Position numbers and translations under genes: made by a program. Of a DNA stretch of 64,000 nucleotides, positions 51,585 through 61,331 are shown one piece after another (positions within the stretch are counted from its first letter, which is position 1; every line of letters starts with the position of its first letter). A model generated the notes under the pieces. It did no database searches. It was given only the letters and a program-made list of their open reading frames with translations, and had not been told where the DNA came from. This stretch comes from CAYFUT01 sp964346395 (GTDB lineage: Bacteria; Bacillota; Halanaerobiia; Halobacteroidales; Halobacteroidaceae). Location of the stretch: NCBI GenBank assembly GCA_964346395.1, contig CAYFUT010000008.1:4182-68181 (forward strand), read 5' to 3'.

Positions 51585-51609
51585 TTAATAGGTCTGCCCT
51601 TGACCTATT
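51585..51609 (-). other. Hairpin in the 5' leader of the locus 2 chemoreceptor
   Basis: On the minus strand AATAGGTC, a seven-base loop and GACCTATT lie between promoter and start codon. A GGTGGGGGTTTTTATTTTTT tract follows, so it could act as a weak attenuator. Confidence 0.5.
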
Positions 51610-51640
51610 AAATGTTTAGGAGTCTTATATAAGTAATAAG

Positions 51641-51671
51641 ATTATAAAATATTTTCTTGTAACCGCTTTCA
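51641..51671 (-). promoter_or_regulatory. Promoter and operator of the locus 2 chemoreceptor
   Basis: On the minus strand a TATAAT box (51641-51646) is preceded by the LacI-type palindrome TGAAAGCGGTTACA (51658-51671), which covers the -35 position. The operator fits the consensus seen before the transporter, so both should answer to the same LacI protein. The -35 hexamer itself is poor. Confidence 0.65.
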
Positions 51672-51809
51672 GGTGCTTTAAAAAAACACTGCTTATTTGT
51701 TGTTATGGGTTATAGGTCAATTATTTTAAAGATTATAATTTTATTACATCTAACATCTTAGTTTAAATTATAATATAAATAAAGTAACTTGTAAAGAAAA
51801 ATTTAGTTT

Positions 51810-54098
51810 TTATCCTAACAACTGCCTAACTTTCTGCAAACTGCTTTGCAGCATATACTTTTTAAATGATCTGCTTTCGGCTAATAAACTAGTTAACCGC
51901 GGCTGTAAATCATTAGTTTCCTTCTGATTAATCTCTTTCGTCCCTCGGTTGACTAAAATACTGCCTTTAGGAAGTAATTCAATCTGAATTAACCCCTTCG
52001 CCTGCAGACATTTGAGTCCTACAAGTACTGTCACCTCTTGTTCAGCAGTTAATGCCGCTAACTGATAAATATCTGTTTCTCCCTGCTGCTGATTAATTAT
52101 ATGTTTGGTCAAACCGGCTAATTGGTTGAGGAAATGCTGCGGAGACCTCAATTCAGCTTGTGAATAAGCTAATATTATCCGGTCAGGCATTACTTTATTA
52201 ATTATTTCTCGGGCAATATTTAATTCCGGGGGGCAAGATAAGAAAACTAAGTTATCAGCTTGTTGGCTCTGATAGCGATTAATTAGATTATTAGTTGTTG
52301 GTTCCTCTAAACCTTCATAATAATACACAGCTCGAAAAAATTCGGACAGTACTTCTCCTCTTGACTGCCAATTGCGCCAATCTTCAAGCACAAAATTTAT
52401 TTCTGGTCTAGTAACTGCTCCCCGCCCCGTTAACACTCTTTCAATTACCAGTTGCAATTCCCGACGACCCCGCCAGTGATTAATCGTGAGTGTATACACT
52501 AAGTCTACCTCTTTACCTAACTTTTCCTCTGTCCCCCGCCACCAAACAGCAGTATATTCTTCGCCTCCTGAACTAACCACTAAATTAATATGTTTCCCTT
52601 CGCTAAATGAACGATAGGAAACAACCTCTACTCCCGAAGAATAGAATACAGGTTCGGGATTTTGTTCCCCAAAAGGGGCCAACTTCCGAGTCTGCTCGTA
52701 AAAGTCAAAGCTTAACTGGTCAAATCCAATCCGATCATCAACTATTAATTCCCGAGTTCCACTTAAATCCGTCATCTGCTGGGCTAAAACCTGTTTAACT
52801 TCTGTTATAAATTCCTCTACATCTTCTGCCCGCAGGGAAAAACCGGCTGCCCCGGCATGACCGCCGAAGGTCAGCAGTAAGTCTGAACATTCAGTTAACC
52901 CTTGATACATATGTACTCCCTCAATGGATCGGGCAGAACCCGTCACCACTCCTGGTTCCTCTGCTGCCGACAGAAGCAAAGCCGGTACTTGAAACTGTTC
53001 AGTCAGCCGGCCAGCTACAATTCCTACCACCCCTTGATGCCAGTCTGGATTATAAAGTACTATTGGTTCTTCTAAATCCTCCTCTGCTAACTGCTCCCAA
53101 GCTTCTTCTTCCATTTGACTGCTGATTTCCTTCCGCCGGTTATTAATTTCATCCAGTTCCCGGGCCAACTCTTCAGCCCGATCCTCTTCTGCAGCTAATA
53201 ATAGTTCCACTCCCTTCCGAGCCGTAGAAATCCGCCCGGCTGCATTCAACCGGGGAGCTAGCTGGAAACCAATTTCTTCCGCCCCCACATTGAACGGTTC
53301 TAAATCACAGACTGCACATAAAGCTGCTACTCCTGGCCAGCTAGGAGTTGCCAACAAATCTAATCCCTCTCTTAACAAATAGCGGTTTTCCTGTTGTAAA
53401 GGCACTACATCCGCCACTATAGCCAGGGCCAATAGTTCTAAAAATTTGTCCGCCTGAGCTGGTTGCCCGTCCTGTTCCAACAAGGCTCGGGCCAACATAT
53501 AGGCCATACCAGCCCCCGGCAGATCATAAGCCCGATGCTCTTCCGGCAGCAGCTTGGGGGATAAGATATAATCAGCCGGCGGCAGTTCAGGCGGCAGCTG
53601 ATGATGATCAGTGACTACTATTTCTAATCCCAAATCTTTTGCCTGAGCAACTTCCTCAAAATTAGAGATACCGCAGTCACAGGTTACAATTAATTCTACA
53701 CCTGCTTCCGCCAGTTCAGCAATTACCTCTTCATCAAGCCCATAGCCTTCAGTAAACCGATCGGGAATATGATAAACCACATCTGCTCCCAATTGCCGCA
53801 AAACAGCTGCCAAAATAGCTGTCGAAATGATCCCATCGGCATCATAATCGCCGTAAACACAGATTTTAGCCCCACTGTTAATTCGATTGCGGATAAAATT
53901 TCTCGTCTGCTGCAGATTCTTAAATTCCAGCGGCTTAGTCGGCTGATAGCTATCTAAATCCAAAAATTCTTCCCACTCTGCAGGCGTAGTAATCCCCCGT
54001 CGGTAAAATAATTTAGCCAGAGTAGTATTGCCCTCTGTCTTTTCTAACAGCCAGTCCGGCAGCTCTCTCTGATGGGGATAAGTAACTTTATAGTCCAT
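51810..54098 (-). CDS. recJ: Single-stranded-DNA exonuclease RecJ
   Basis: A 762-residue DHH-family nuclease. The motifs are ICVYGDYDADGIISTAIL, VTCDCGISNF, VTDHHQLPPELPPADYIL and the DHHA1 motif TFGGHAGAAGFSL, followed by an OB-like domain and a C-terminal extension. RecJ trims 5' ends in recombination and repair. GAGGTGTAAGT precedes the ATG. It lies just downstream, across a gap, of the helicase/helicase/nuclease operon, which suggests one DNA-end-processing cluster. Confidence 0.93.
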   Translation of the reverse strand: MDYKVTYPHQRELPDWLLEKTEGNTTLAKLFYRRGITTPAEWEEFLDLDSYQPTKPLEFKNLQQTRNFIRNRINSGAKICVYGDYDADGIISTAILAAVLRQLGADVVYHIPDRFTEGYGLDEEVIAELAEAGVELIVTCDCGISNFEEVAQAKDLGLEIVVTDHHQLPPELPPADYILSPKLLPEEHRAYDLPGAGMAYMLARALLEQDGQPAQADKFLELLALAIVADVVPLQQENRYLLREGLDLLATPSWPGVAALCAVCDLEPFNVGAEEIGFQLAPRLNAAGRISTARKGVELLLAAEEDRAEELARELDEINNRRKEISSQMEEEAWEQLAEEDLEEPIVLYNPDWHQGVVGIVAGRLTEQFQVPALLLSAAEEPGVVTGSARSIEGVHMYQGLTECSDLLLTFGGHAGAAGFSLRAEDVEEFITEVKQVLAQQMTDLSGTRELIVDDRIGFDQLSFDFYEQTRKLAPFGEQNPEPVFYSSGVEVVSYRSFSEGKHINLVVSSGGEEYTAVWWRGTEEKLGKEVDLVYTLTINHWRGRRELQLVIERVLTGRGAVTRPEINFVLEDWRNWQSRGEVLSEFFRAVYYYEGLEEPTTNNLINRYQSQQADNLVFLSCPPELNIAREIINKVMPDRIILAYSQAELRSPQHFLNQLAGLTKHIINQQQGETDIYQLAALTAEQEVTVLVGLKCLQAKGLIQIELLPKGSILVNRGTKEINQKETNDLQPRLTSLLAESRSFKKYMLQSSLQKVRQLLG

Positions 54099-54117
54099 AC
54101 TTACACCTCACTTACCA

Positions 54118-54217
54118 NNNNNNNNNNNNNNNNNNNNNNNNNNNNNNNNNNNNNNNNNNNNNNNNNNNNNNNNNNNNNNNNNNNNNNNNNNNNNNNNNNN
54201 NNNNNNNNNNNNNNNNN
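54118..54217. other. Assembly gap (100 N)
   Basis: Exactly 100 N between recJ and the RecB-like nuclease gene. The true distance, and whether another gene lies here, is unknown. Confidence 0.95.
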
Positions 54218-54221
54218 CCTT

Positions 54222-55025
54222 TTAAAATTCAATCGCCTCTACATCTTCCCACTCTAAATCCAGGTCTATGTCTTCCTCTTCCCGCTCAATTTCTAACGGA
54301 TCCTGTCCATGACAGAGAGGGCGGTACTCGCAATAAAGACAGCTGTCATTATCTACCCCATAGAATTCATCATAATCGCGATCTTTAATTTCCATAATTA
54401 ATTTTTCCAGCCGCTGCTGGTCGCGGTTAAACTGCTCCCGGCTGTAGTAAAATTCAAGCTCCTGCTCCGGATAGCGGGGATTCCAGTAAATTAAAGAAAT
54501 CTGTTCTGGCTGCCACCTACCTTTGGGAGCAAAACTATCCCCAGCCTGCTGTAATACAGACCGATAAACTAGCGTCTGATAACTATGTTCCCAATATTCG
54601 CGTTTTAATTGATGGTTGTTAGTTTTCCAATCATAAATCACTGCCTGCCCGTTCGGGCTGATATACAGTAGATCAAACTTCGCCACCAACTGTACCTCTT
54701 TATTTAACCGCAGCGACTGTTCAGGATAAAATTCTCCCGTTTCTTGGTACGGACAGTAAGCAATTAAATTTTCTAACCACTTCGTTATCTGTTCGCTCAT
54801 CAGCTGTTTGGGGGCTTCCATTTCTCCCCGCGCATAATACCTTTCCGCCAGAGTATGAAACAACTGCCCGGTCTCGTAGATTTTCTGTTCCTGTTCATCG
54901 GTCACCCAATCACTGGGCCAAAACAGCCCATCTATATACCGCCGGCGAAACTTTAACTTACAGGTATCATAACACTTGAGAGCGGAAGCACTAAAATATA
55001 AATCAGCTAGCGAATTAGTCAGCAT
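54222..55025 (-). CDS. Stand-alone RecB/AddB-like PD-(D/E)XK nuclease with Fe-S cysteines
   Basis: A 267-residue nuclease of the PDDEXK_1 family. It opens LYFSASALKCYDTCKLKFRR, the RecB-nuclease N-terminal motif with its first cysteine. The active site is KFDLLYISPNGQ then VIYDWKTNNHQ (Asp and D-x-K). The last cysteines are SCLYCEYRPLC, giving the four-cysteine iron-sulphur staple known from AddB nuclease domains. The start is the ATG 10 bases after AGGAG, overlapping the helicase gene by 11 bases. It supplies the nuclease that both upstream helicase genes lack. Confidence 0.9.
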   Translation of the reverse strand: MLTNSLADLYFSASALKCYDTCKLKFRRRYIDGLFWPSDWVTDEQEQKIYETGQLFHTLAERYYARGEMEAPKQLMSEQITKWLENLIAYCPYQETGEFYPEQSLRLNKEVQLVAKFDLLYISPNGQAVIYDWKTNNHQLKREYWEHSYQTLVYRSVLQQAGDSFAPKGRWQPEQISLIYWNPRYPEQELEFYYSREQFNRDQQRLEKLIMEIKDRDYDEFYGVDNDSCLYCEYRPLCHGQDPLEIEREEEDIDLDLEWEDVEAIEF

Positions 55026-57252
55026 CTTTTTCACGCTCCTCTGCTATATAATTTGTTAGTGCTTGAAATACTAAATTAACTCCTACTTGATCTAAACCGC
55101 CACCTTTTCTTTTTACTTGCTGATAAGCACTCAAAAATAAACCCTGTTTGGCCCGGGTAACTGCCACGTATATTAACCTTATTTTTTCTTTAATTACTTC
55201 TACTTTAGCCTGCCAGACCGGATTAAATTCTCGGTCATGAGTTAATTCCTGCTTGAGTTCCTGCTTAGCCACCGCCACCGGATTGCACTCTTCATCCGCT
55301 AAATACCAGTTTTCCCCGCGGAATTTATCCCCCGGCAGCACCGGATAATCAGCTGTAACCAAAGAAGTAATAAAGACTATATCCCACTCCAAACCTTTAG
55401 CCTTATGGGCATTAAGCACGCTAATCACTCCCGGCTGCGGCTCAAACCCCTGCCTGCTGTCTAACTTACGGGCAAATCGGGCAAAGGAACGTTCTAACTC
55501 CGGTAAATTAGCCACTACGTCCGTTAACCGCCAGGTGGGGTGGTCCTTTAATTCATCCTTGATCTGCAGGGCAATTCCCTGGGCCAACGCCAGCGTTTCT
55601 TCCTTCAGCCCCAGCTCTTCGGCCAGATACAGAACTAATTCATCAGCTGGCAGCTGCATACTAGCTGTCAGCCAGTTTCTAATTTCACTTAATGCGTCTT
55701 TAAAAGCTGTTAACAATTCCGGATTACCCACCAGATCATCGGGTAGGTCTACCAGGGCCAACTCGCCCCCCACCGGATAGAGCACCTGTTCGACTTCCTG
55801 CTCGGCTAAATATTCCTCTATAATCTGGTGCTCAGCACCTCCAAATTGGCTTAAGAGACTCTTCTGCAGCAGGTCTAACAATCGGTTTTTACGGTGCGGT
55901 CGGGCTAGATATTTGATTGCCTGCTTAAGAGCAGTAATCGTCTCCTGGTGCTGCTGGCTAATATCCCCTGCTTTCTCATAAGGTGCTCCTCGTTCAGCAA
56001 GTTCCTCGACCACTTCCTGCTGACGGTAGCTATGGGGCACAATAATCGCAATTGTTTTCTCCGGATTATCTGCTGCATAGTTAGCGGCCACCTCAGCTAT
56101 CTTTTCTACTTCCTGCTGTTGAGTAGCAAACTGTTTATAAGTGATTGGATACTGCTCCGGCTGCGGGTTAGGATTGGGGTCGTCCTTAGGTGCCGAATGA
56201 ATCATCTGCTCCGCCAGTGCTTCTTGACATTCTTCAATCGGGTGTTCTTCCCGCGACCAGGTAACCAAATAATTAGCCAGATCTATAATTTGCGGAGCAC
56301 TCCGGCTGGAATATAGAATCGACCGGCTAGTTACTCCGTCCCGCCGGCAGAAGCGGCGGAAGTTAGCGGGATCCGCAGCGGTAAAGGTCCCAGTAATTGC
56401 CTGGTTGGAATCTCCGACCCGCACTAAATTCCCATTTTCACCGGCCAACAGTTCCAAAATCTTTTCCTGCAGCCGATTAGAATCTTGGGCTTCATCTTCA
56501 AATACATAAGTCCATTTCTTCTGAAGCCTAGTTCGTAGTTCCTGATCTTCCTGCAGCAGCTTCCAGGCATTCATAATCAGATCATTAAAGTCCAGCCAGC
56601 CGTTCCGAGCTAACTCCCGACTGTATTCGGCATAGATTTCACAGACCCACTGTAGATAAGAGTTAGTAACTAAATTATCATTCAACTCCAAAATTTCTTC
56701 TCTCGTTAGGCCTTCCATCTTTAGATGACTGATTATCTGTTGAATCAGCTTAATAAAGTCCTTCGTCCGCCAGCTGTCTACTGCCCGGGCGTACCAGTCC
56801 GACTGGCGCGGCACATCAACGATCTGCTCCCAGCGGCGGCGGTTATCTTTTAGCCACTGCTCGGTCAGCGAAGTTAGCAAATCCCACTGGTGATGTTGAT
56901 CAATAATCCGAAAATCTTCATTGATTAATAGATAATCAGGCCGCTCCCGTAGAATATTCATCGCTAGAGAATGTAAAGTCCGCACCTCATAACTGCGGCT
57001 GGAACAGATTCCCCGCTGCTCAAGAAACTGATCTATCCGTCGGCGGAAATTAGCAACAGCTGAATTCATAAAGGTAACAATCAATAATTTCCCCGGCTGA
57101 ACCTGCTCCTGGGCAATCAGTTTAGAAGCTAAATAAGCCAGGGTAAAGGTCTTTCCCGCCCCCGGTACCGCCGGCACTGCTAATTTCCCCCGGCGGTATT
57201 CGGCTACTTGCTCCTGCCCCGGCCGCAGATTTATTTCTTCCAAATCAATCAT
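55015..57252 (-). CDS. UvrD/AddA-like superfamily 1 helicase without nuclease domain
   Basis: A 745-residue SF1A helicase. Motif I is AVPAVPGAGKTFTLAYLA, motif II VFEDEAQDSNRLQEKIL, motif III VGDSNQAITGTF, motif V NAHKAKGLEWDIVFITSL and motif VI LIYVAVTRAKQGLFLSAY. The chain ends about 45 residues after motif VI. AddA and RecB carry a nuclease domain there, so this one lacks it. Its start overlaps the upstream helicase-like gene by 8 bases, and its end overlaps the nuclease gene, so the three are made together and probably form one complex. Confidence 0.9.
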   Translation of the reverse strand: MIDLEEINLRPGQEQVAEYRRGKLAVPAVPGAGKTFTLAYLASKLIAQEQVQPGKLLIVTFMNSAVANFRRRIDQFLEQRGICSSRSYEVRTLHSLAMNILRERPDYLLINEDFRIIDQHHQWDLLTSLTEQWLKDNRRRWEQIVDVPRQSDWYARAVDSWRTKDFIKLIQQIISHLKMEGLTREEILELNDNLVTNSYLQWVCEIYAEYSRELARNGWLDFNDLIMNAWKLLQEDQELRTRLQKKWTYVFEDEAQDSNRLQEKILELLAGENGNLVRVGDSNQAITGTFTAADPANFRRFCRRDGVTSRSILYSSRSAPQIIDLANYLVTWSREEHPIEECQEALAEQMIHSAPKDDPNPNPQPEQYPITYKQFATQQQEVEKIAEVAANYAADNPEKTIAIIVPHSYRQQEVVEELAERGAPYEKAGDISQQHQETITALKQAIKYLARPHRKNRLLDLLQKSLLSQFGGAEHQIIEEYLAEQEVEQVLYPVGGELALVDLPDDLVGNPELLTAFKDALSEIRNWLTASMQLPADELVLYLAEELGLKEETLALAQGIALQIKDELKDHPTWRLTDVVANLPELERSFARFARKLDSRQGFEPQPGVISVLNAHKAKGLEWDIVFITSLVTADYPVLPGDKFRGENWYLADEECNPVAVAKQELKQELTHDREFNPVWQAKVEVIKEKIRLIYVAVTRAKQGLFLSAYQQVKRKGGGLDQVGVNLVFQALTNYIAEEREKDAD

Positions 57253-59236
57253 TAGCGCTCACTCCCATCACATCTTCCCGCAGCCAATCCGCTAGCTGAC
57301 CTTCCTGCTGCCAGCCTCTACTGTTAAGAGTACTATCCGCTAAGTAAACTCCGCTAGTCACTTTACTGAGCAAACTCTGGAGATAATCAACTAACTGTTC
57401 CCGCTGCAGCGACTGGTTAAGTTGATCCGTCCATTCTATTTCCGCTTGACTGCGGGACAGAATAAATGGATTACTCAATTCTTTGCCGCCGCCCAAAAAC
57501 CAGAGTTCACTGGAGATATCGACTAAAAACAAGTACTTGACTTGCTCCACATAAGGAACCGAAAGAAAGGTATAAGGGGTAGCCAAAATTACTTTTTCTT
57601 CTATATCTTCCTCGCTGAGCAGTACCTCAGCTGCTAACGTCCCCTTATTCACCATCTCTATAAACCGAGCTCCGACTTCCTGCTCCGAATAATCCCTAAA
57701 TTCAGCCGCCACTTCTTTAAAGTCAACAATTGATTTAATTAACTGGCGGCAAGCCAAGATATCCTCTTCTGCCGGCGACAGTGAAGATAAAAAACTGCCA
57801 AAGGCTGACCGAAAAAAATACTCCAACTTAAAATCAGTTCCCTGCCAGTCTTCCAGCCAGGCTTTGAATTCATCATATCTTTCTGCTTTGCTAAAGCCTA
57901 ATTTAGCCCGGAGACCGACTTCTTCCATGGCCGGCAGTTCTAAGCCATTATTTTTTATTTCTTCCGCCAGCGAAGAACTGCGCACCGGATCAAAATCTAA
58001 AATTAAATTGAAGGTCTGCACCAGAGCCGAAAAACTAACTTCCAGTTCCCAGTCTGGTCTAGCCAGTACCGTCAAGACAATCAAAGTCTGGGCAAACTGG
58101 TTTTCCAGCAGCAGGCGGCTGCGGGTTAAATTAACCAGCGAATAATCAGCCTCTGCCGACTCCTGCTCTAAGGTAAACTCCAGCACTTTATCCAAATAAG
58201 GAGCTACCAGCGCAATCTCCTCAGGCTTTACCCCCTGGTTGGCAATCAAATCCTCTACTTTAGCACTAACTTCCGCTAACATTGCCCCGCGCAGTTCGGT
58301 GCGTATCGTCTCCTGAATAAAGTTGCTATAAGGCAATTCACTACCCTCTAAAATCTTGTCCGCTAAATTAGCAGCCAACTCCCGAGCCTCAGGAGCAGCA
58401 GTATGGGGCGCCCCTAAGTCAACAACCTCACCAGAAGCAAGAAAATTTTCGGCTGATTGGGGGGCGGCCCCAAAAAACCGGCCGAAACCTCCTTCCGGAT
58501 TATAAGTCAAATAACCTACTTCCATTTCCGGCAGCAGTCGAGCCACTAAGTCCTGAGCAGTTGCTCCCAACCGCTCCAGATTATCAACAAATAAATATTG
58601 ATAGCGATCCGTTAATTCCCCCCAATATTCTTCTGCTGATAGAACGTATTGATTATACAGCCTGATAGTCTGCGAATAATCAAGGCAGCGGTCAACTCGG
58701 CAGAGCTGGACAAAATCCTTCATTACTTCCCAGCTAGCTCGATAAACTGCCTCCTTAGTTTCATCCCCGCCAGCCCAGGCCAGCAATCTCTCCTTCACTT
58801 CAGACAGCGACAGATCATTCATGGCCCCATAATTCAAATTATCAATTAACTGGACCGCAATCTGCTGGGCCGTAGCATTCACTTCCGTAAATTTTTCTTC
58901 CTGACGGTGCTGTTCCACTAATTTACTCATTATGTAGTGCGCCGGTTCCACTGTCATCAGCACCGGGGCCAACTTTTTTCGGCCTCCCGGCAGTTGACTA
59001 TCAATCAAGTGCCAATAAGTTCTAACTTCTTGCTGCACAAACCCGAAATAACTATAAATCTCCAATCCACCCATGGCTTCCAGTTCAATCTGACGCCGCC
59101 ACTCGCGGACGTGATTGCCATCGGTAGTCAACACCAAACAGTCATCAGTCTTATTTTTCTCCGCCAACTGGTGATAGGATTCCTGCAGCTGCGTCGTCTT
59201 TCCCGCCCCAGTTGGCCCGGTATAAATTGTCACCAT
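57245..59236 (-). CDS. AddB-like helicase-fold protein without nuclease domain
   Basis: A 663-residue protein with an SF1-like layout. The Walker A motif is IYTGPTGAGKTTQLQESY, followed by VLTTDGNHVREWRRQIELEA resembling motif Ia. A loose Walker B is YLFVDNLERLGATAQDL, and the late motif is LATPYTFLSVPYVEQVKYLF. Motif VI arginines are not clear, so it may bind ATP but not act as a motor, as AddB does. The C-terminal AddB nuclease domain is absent. I start at the ATG giving MVTIYTGPTG, six bases after GGGTGGG. It is first in the three-gene operon and corresponds by position to AddB. Confidence 0.75.
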   Translation of the reverse strand: MVTIYTGPTGAGKTTQLQESYHQLAEKNKTDDCLVLTTDGNHVREWRRQIELEAMGGLEIYSYFGFVQQEVRTYWHLIDSQLPGGRKKLAPVLMTVEPAHYIMSKLVEQHRQEEKFTEVNATAQQIAVQLIDNLNYGAMNDLSLSEVKERLLAWAGGDETKEAVYRASWEVMKDFVQLCRVDRCLDYSQTIRLYNQYVLSAEEYWGELTDRYQYLFVDNLERLGATAQDLVARLLPEMEVGYLTYNPEGGFGRFFGAAPQSAENFLASGEVVDLGAPHTAAPEARELAANLADKILEGSELPYSNFIQETIRTELRGAMLAEVSAKVEDLIANQGVKPEEIALVAPYLDKVLEFTLEQESAEADYSLVNLTRSRLLLENQFAQTLIVLTVLARPDWELEVSFSALVQTFNLILDFDPVRSSSLAEEIKNNGLELPAMEEVGLRAKLGFSKAERYDEFKAWLEDWQGTDFKLEYFFRSAFGSFLSSLSPAEEDILACRQLIKSIVDFKEVAAEFRDYSEQEVGARFIEMVNKGTLAAEVLLSEEDIEEKVILATPYTFLSVPYVEQVKYLFLVDISSELWFLGGGKELSNPFILSRSQAEIEWTDQLNQSLQREQLVDYLQSLLSKVTSGVYLADSTLNSRGWQQEGQLADWLREDVMGVSAND

Positions 59237-59398
59237 TCTCATCCCACCCTACTAGCAGAGTAATAGCCGCGAAATTATTCTTGTTTTGCTTTATCTTTCT
59301 ATTGTTTTTCCCGAAAAGTTAGGTTATCATGTAATTAAACTTTTTATTATTCCTTAAAATCATAAACTTTACTTTAAATTAGATAAGGAGAATCCATC

Positions 59399-60256
59399 AT
59401 GAACAATCGAGTACAAGTTGCTCCTGTTAAACTAATAATTATCTTCTTAACTATTAGTTTACTGCTGTTAACTACTGCCTGTCAAGGTAATCAACCACAA
59501 ACATATGATAGTCAGAAACAGCAAGTCCGACCGGAAGTAGCCGGCAAAGGCGGTTCGGAGGGCACGCCGCCCGGCAATTCCAGACCCATAGAACAAGAAA
59601 ATACAGACCGCAAAATTATTAAAGAAGCAAATTTGAATCTCGTCAATGATAATTTGGAACCTATTTCCGACAAGATAGAACAGTTAACCGCCGACTATGA
59701 AGGATATATTGCCCACGTTCACCAGTGGGAAGATAATCAGCAGCGCACTTCATACAGCTATACTATTCGCGTTCCTGACCAGCATTTTCACTCATTAATG
59801 GCCAACTTGAAATCATTAGGCCAGCTAACTCAAGAACGCATCAGTAGAGAAGATGTTACAGAACAGTACATTGACCTGCAGGCGCGAATTAAAAATCTCA
59901 AGCACCAGGAAACCAGTTATTTAAATCTACTGGAAAAAGCAGACCAAGTAGAGTCTATTCTTAAAATTGAAAAAGAGCTAAATCGAGTGCGAACTGATAT
60001 TGAACGCTTACAGGGACGGCTTGATTATTACCAGAGCAAAGTGATGTTAGCTACTATCAATCTGCATATTTCAGAACCTAAGCCAATCTTTGCTTCCGGC
60101 TGGAATCTGCTGACTAGCTGCCGGGAAGCAGTTAGAGGATTTATAAGCAGTATTAATCTAATCATTATCTTAACCGGTAGGCTGCTGCCCTGGAGTTTAC
60201 TCTTACTAACTCTCGGCTGGCTTATCTATCATCTGATTAAAAAAATCAAATCATGA
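59399..60256 (+). CDS. DUF4349 domain lipoprotein
   Basis: A 285-residue lipoprotein. The lipobox is LLLTTAC. Residues about 70-225 form the DUF4349 domain, with YTIRVPDQHFHSLMANLKSL and RISREDVTEQYIDLQARIKN then a coiled-coil (KIEKELNRVRTDIERLQGRL). One C-terminal membrane span (about 245-278) ends in lysines. The family is widespread in Firmicutes and Bacteroidetes but has no known reaction. GATAAGGAGAATCCATC precedes the ATG. It is divergent from the helicase operon, with 162 bases between them. Confidence 0.88.
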   Translation: MNNRVQVAPVKLIIIFLTISLLLLTTACQGNQPQTYDSQKQQVRPEVAGKGGSEGTPPGNSRPIEQENTDRKIIKEANLNLVNDNLEPISDKIEQLTADYEGYIAHVHQWEDNQQRTSYSYTIRVPDQHFHSLMANLKSLGQLTQERISREDVTEQYIDLQARIKNLKHQETSYLNLLEKADQVESILKIEKELNRVRTDIERLQGRLDYYQSKVMLATINLHISEPKPIFASGWNLLTSCREAVRGFISSINLIIILTGRLLPWSLLLLTLGWLIYHLIKKIKS

Positions 60257-60273
60257 GCATTACCGACATTAGG

Positions 60274-60306
60274 GAAAAAAGACCTCTCCTTTGCAGAAAG
60301 GAGGGG
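60274..60306 (-). terminator. Intrinsic terminator of the oxidoreductase gene
   Basis: On the minus strand CCCCTCCTTT, a four-base loop and AAAGGAGAGG are followed by TCTTTTTTCCC. It lies between the convergent DUF4349 and oxidoreductase genes. Confidence 0.82.
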
Positions 60307-60362
60307 CTTAATTTCCTAGGGCTTGATTTTTTCTTTTTCTAAAATTGGCCGCTAAAAAATTC

Positions 60363-61331
60363 CTAAGTAGCATTCTCAATCGACAGCATTTTCCCCTGTT
60401 CAGAGGATCTACGAGCCAACTCTACCAGGTGCTGAGTTTTTAAATAATCACTGGCTTTCGTCCCGAAGTTTTTTCCTTCCGTTAAGGAAAAGAGGAAATT
60501 ATCTAAACAGCTAGTTAAATTAAGCCCCGCTTTAAATTCGCTTATCTCCCGGACTTCTCCACCTTTAATTAAACATAACTTATGATCGCGCAGAATAATC
60601 ATTCCTTCAGTTCCCTCTAGCTTCCAATCGCCTAACCAACTAGTCTCCGACTCCTGGCCTACTAAAGTTCCTGTATAATTAACTGCAATATCAGTTTCTA
60701 ACTGCAGAAAAGTAAATAGATTAACTTTTCCCGCCAGCCAATTATCCTTAGGACTGAAACTTTGAGCAAAAATTTCCTCTCCTTCACAGCCGCTTAAATA
60801 TCTAAGCAAATCAAAATGGTGAATGCTGACATCTAATAGTAGGGGGTGCTCTAGCTGCTTAAAATAAGTTTTCTCCGTCTGAAACTTTTTTCTAAATTCT
60901 ACCTTAATAGTCTTTAACTCCCCAATTTTCCCCTGATGAATATGCTTTTTGGTAGCTCTGACAATAGGAAATTGGCGGTAATTTTCAGCAATCTGAAACG
61001 GTATTTCCTCCACTTGCGCTTCCCTAACTATTTTTCGAGCCTCTCCATACTTATCAGCAATTGGTTTTTCCGATAAAACAGGCAGCTGATGGTCAAAAGC
61101 TACCCGATTAATTTGATTATGTACCTGCGGCGGCGTAGCATTGACTAGAAAATCAGACTCTTCTTCCCCCAGAGCCTCCACCAGCGAACTGTAAAATGGC
61201 ACCTCAGCAGATAATCCCTCCGCTTTTTCTCTCTTTTTATCGACTACTACTAATTCTATATCTTCATCTTCTAGTAAAACAGGACACCATTTTCCTCCCC
61301 GATCCCCCACCCCTACCAAGACTGCCCGCAT
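60363..61331 (-). CDS. Gfo/Idh/MocA-family oxidoreductase
   Basis: A 322-residue NAD(P)-dependent dehydrogenase. It has a Rossmann N terminus (MRAVLVGVGDRGGKW), the signature lysine in LPVLSEKPIADKYGEA and the catalytic-site helix LLLDVSIHHFDLLRYLSG (D-x3-H-x2-D). It oxidises or reduces a sugar or inositol-like substrate in the cytoplasm; the substrate is not evident. GTGATGTT lies before the ATG, with a GGG just upstream. It is alone in its transcript, so context gives no clue. Confidence 0.88.
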   Translation of the reverse strand: MRAVLVGVGDRGGKWCPVLLEDEDIELVVVDKKREKAEGLSAEVPFYSSLVEALGEEESDFLVNATPPQVHNQINRVAFDHQLPVLSEKPIADKYGEARKIVREAQVEEIPFQIAENYRQFPIVRATKKHIHQGKIGELKTIKVEFRKKFQTEKTYFKQLEHPLLLDVSIHHFDLLRYLSGCEGEEIFAQSFSPKDNWLAGKVNLFTFLQLETDIAVNYTGTLVGQESETSWLGDWKLEGTEGMIILRDHKLCLIKGGEVREISEFKAGLNLTSCLDNFLFSLTEGKNFGTKASDYLKTQHLVELARRSSEQGKMLSIENAT

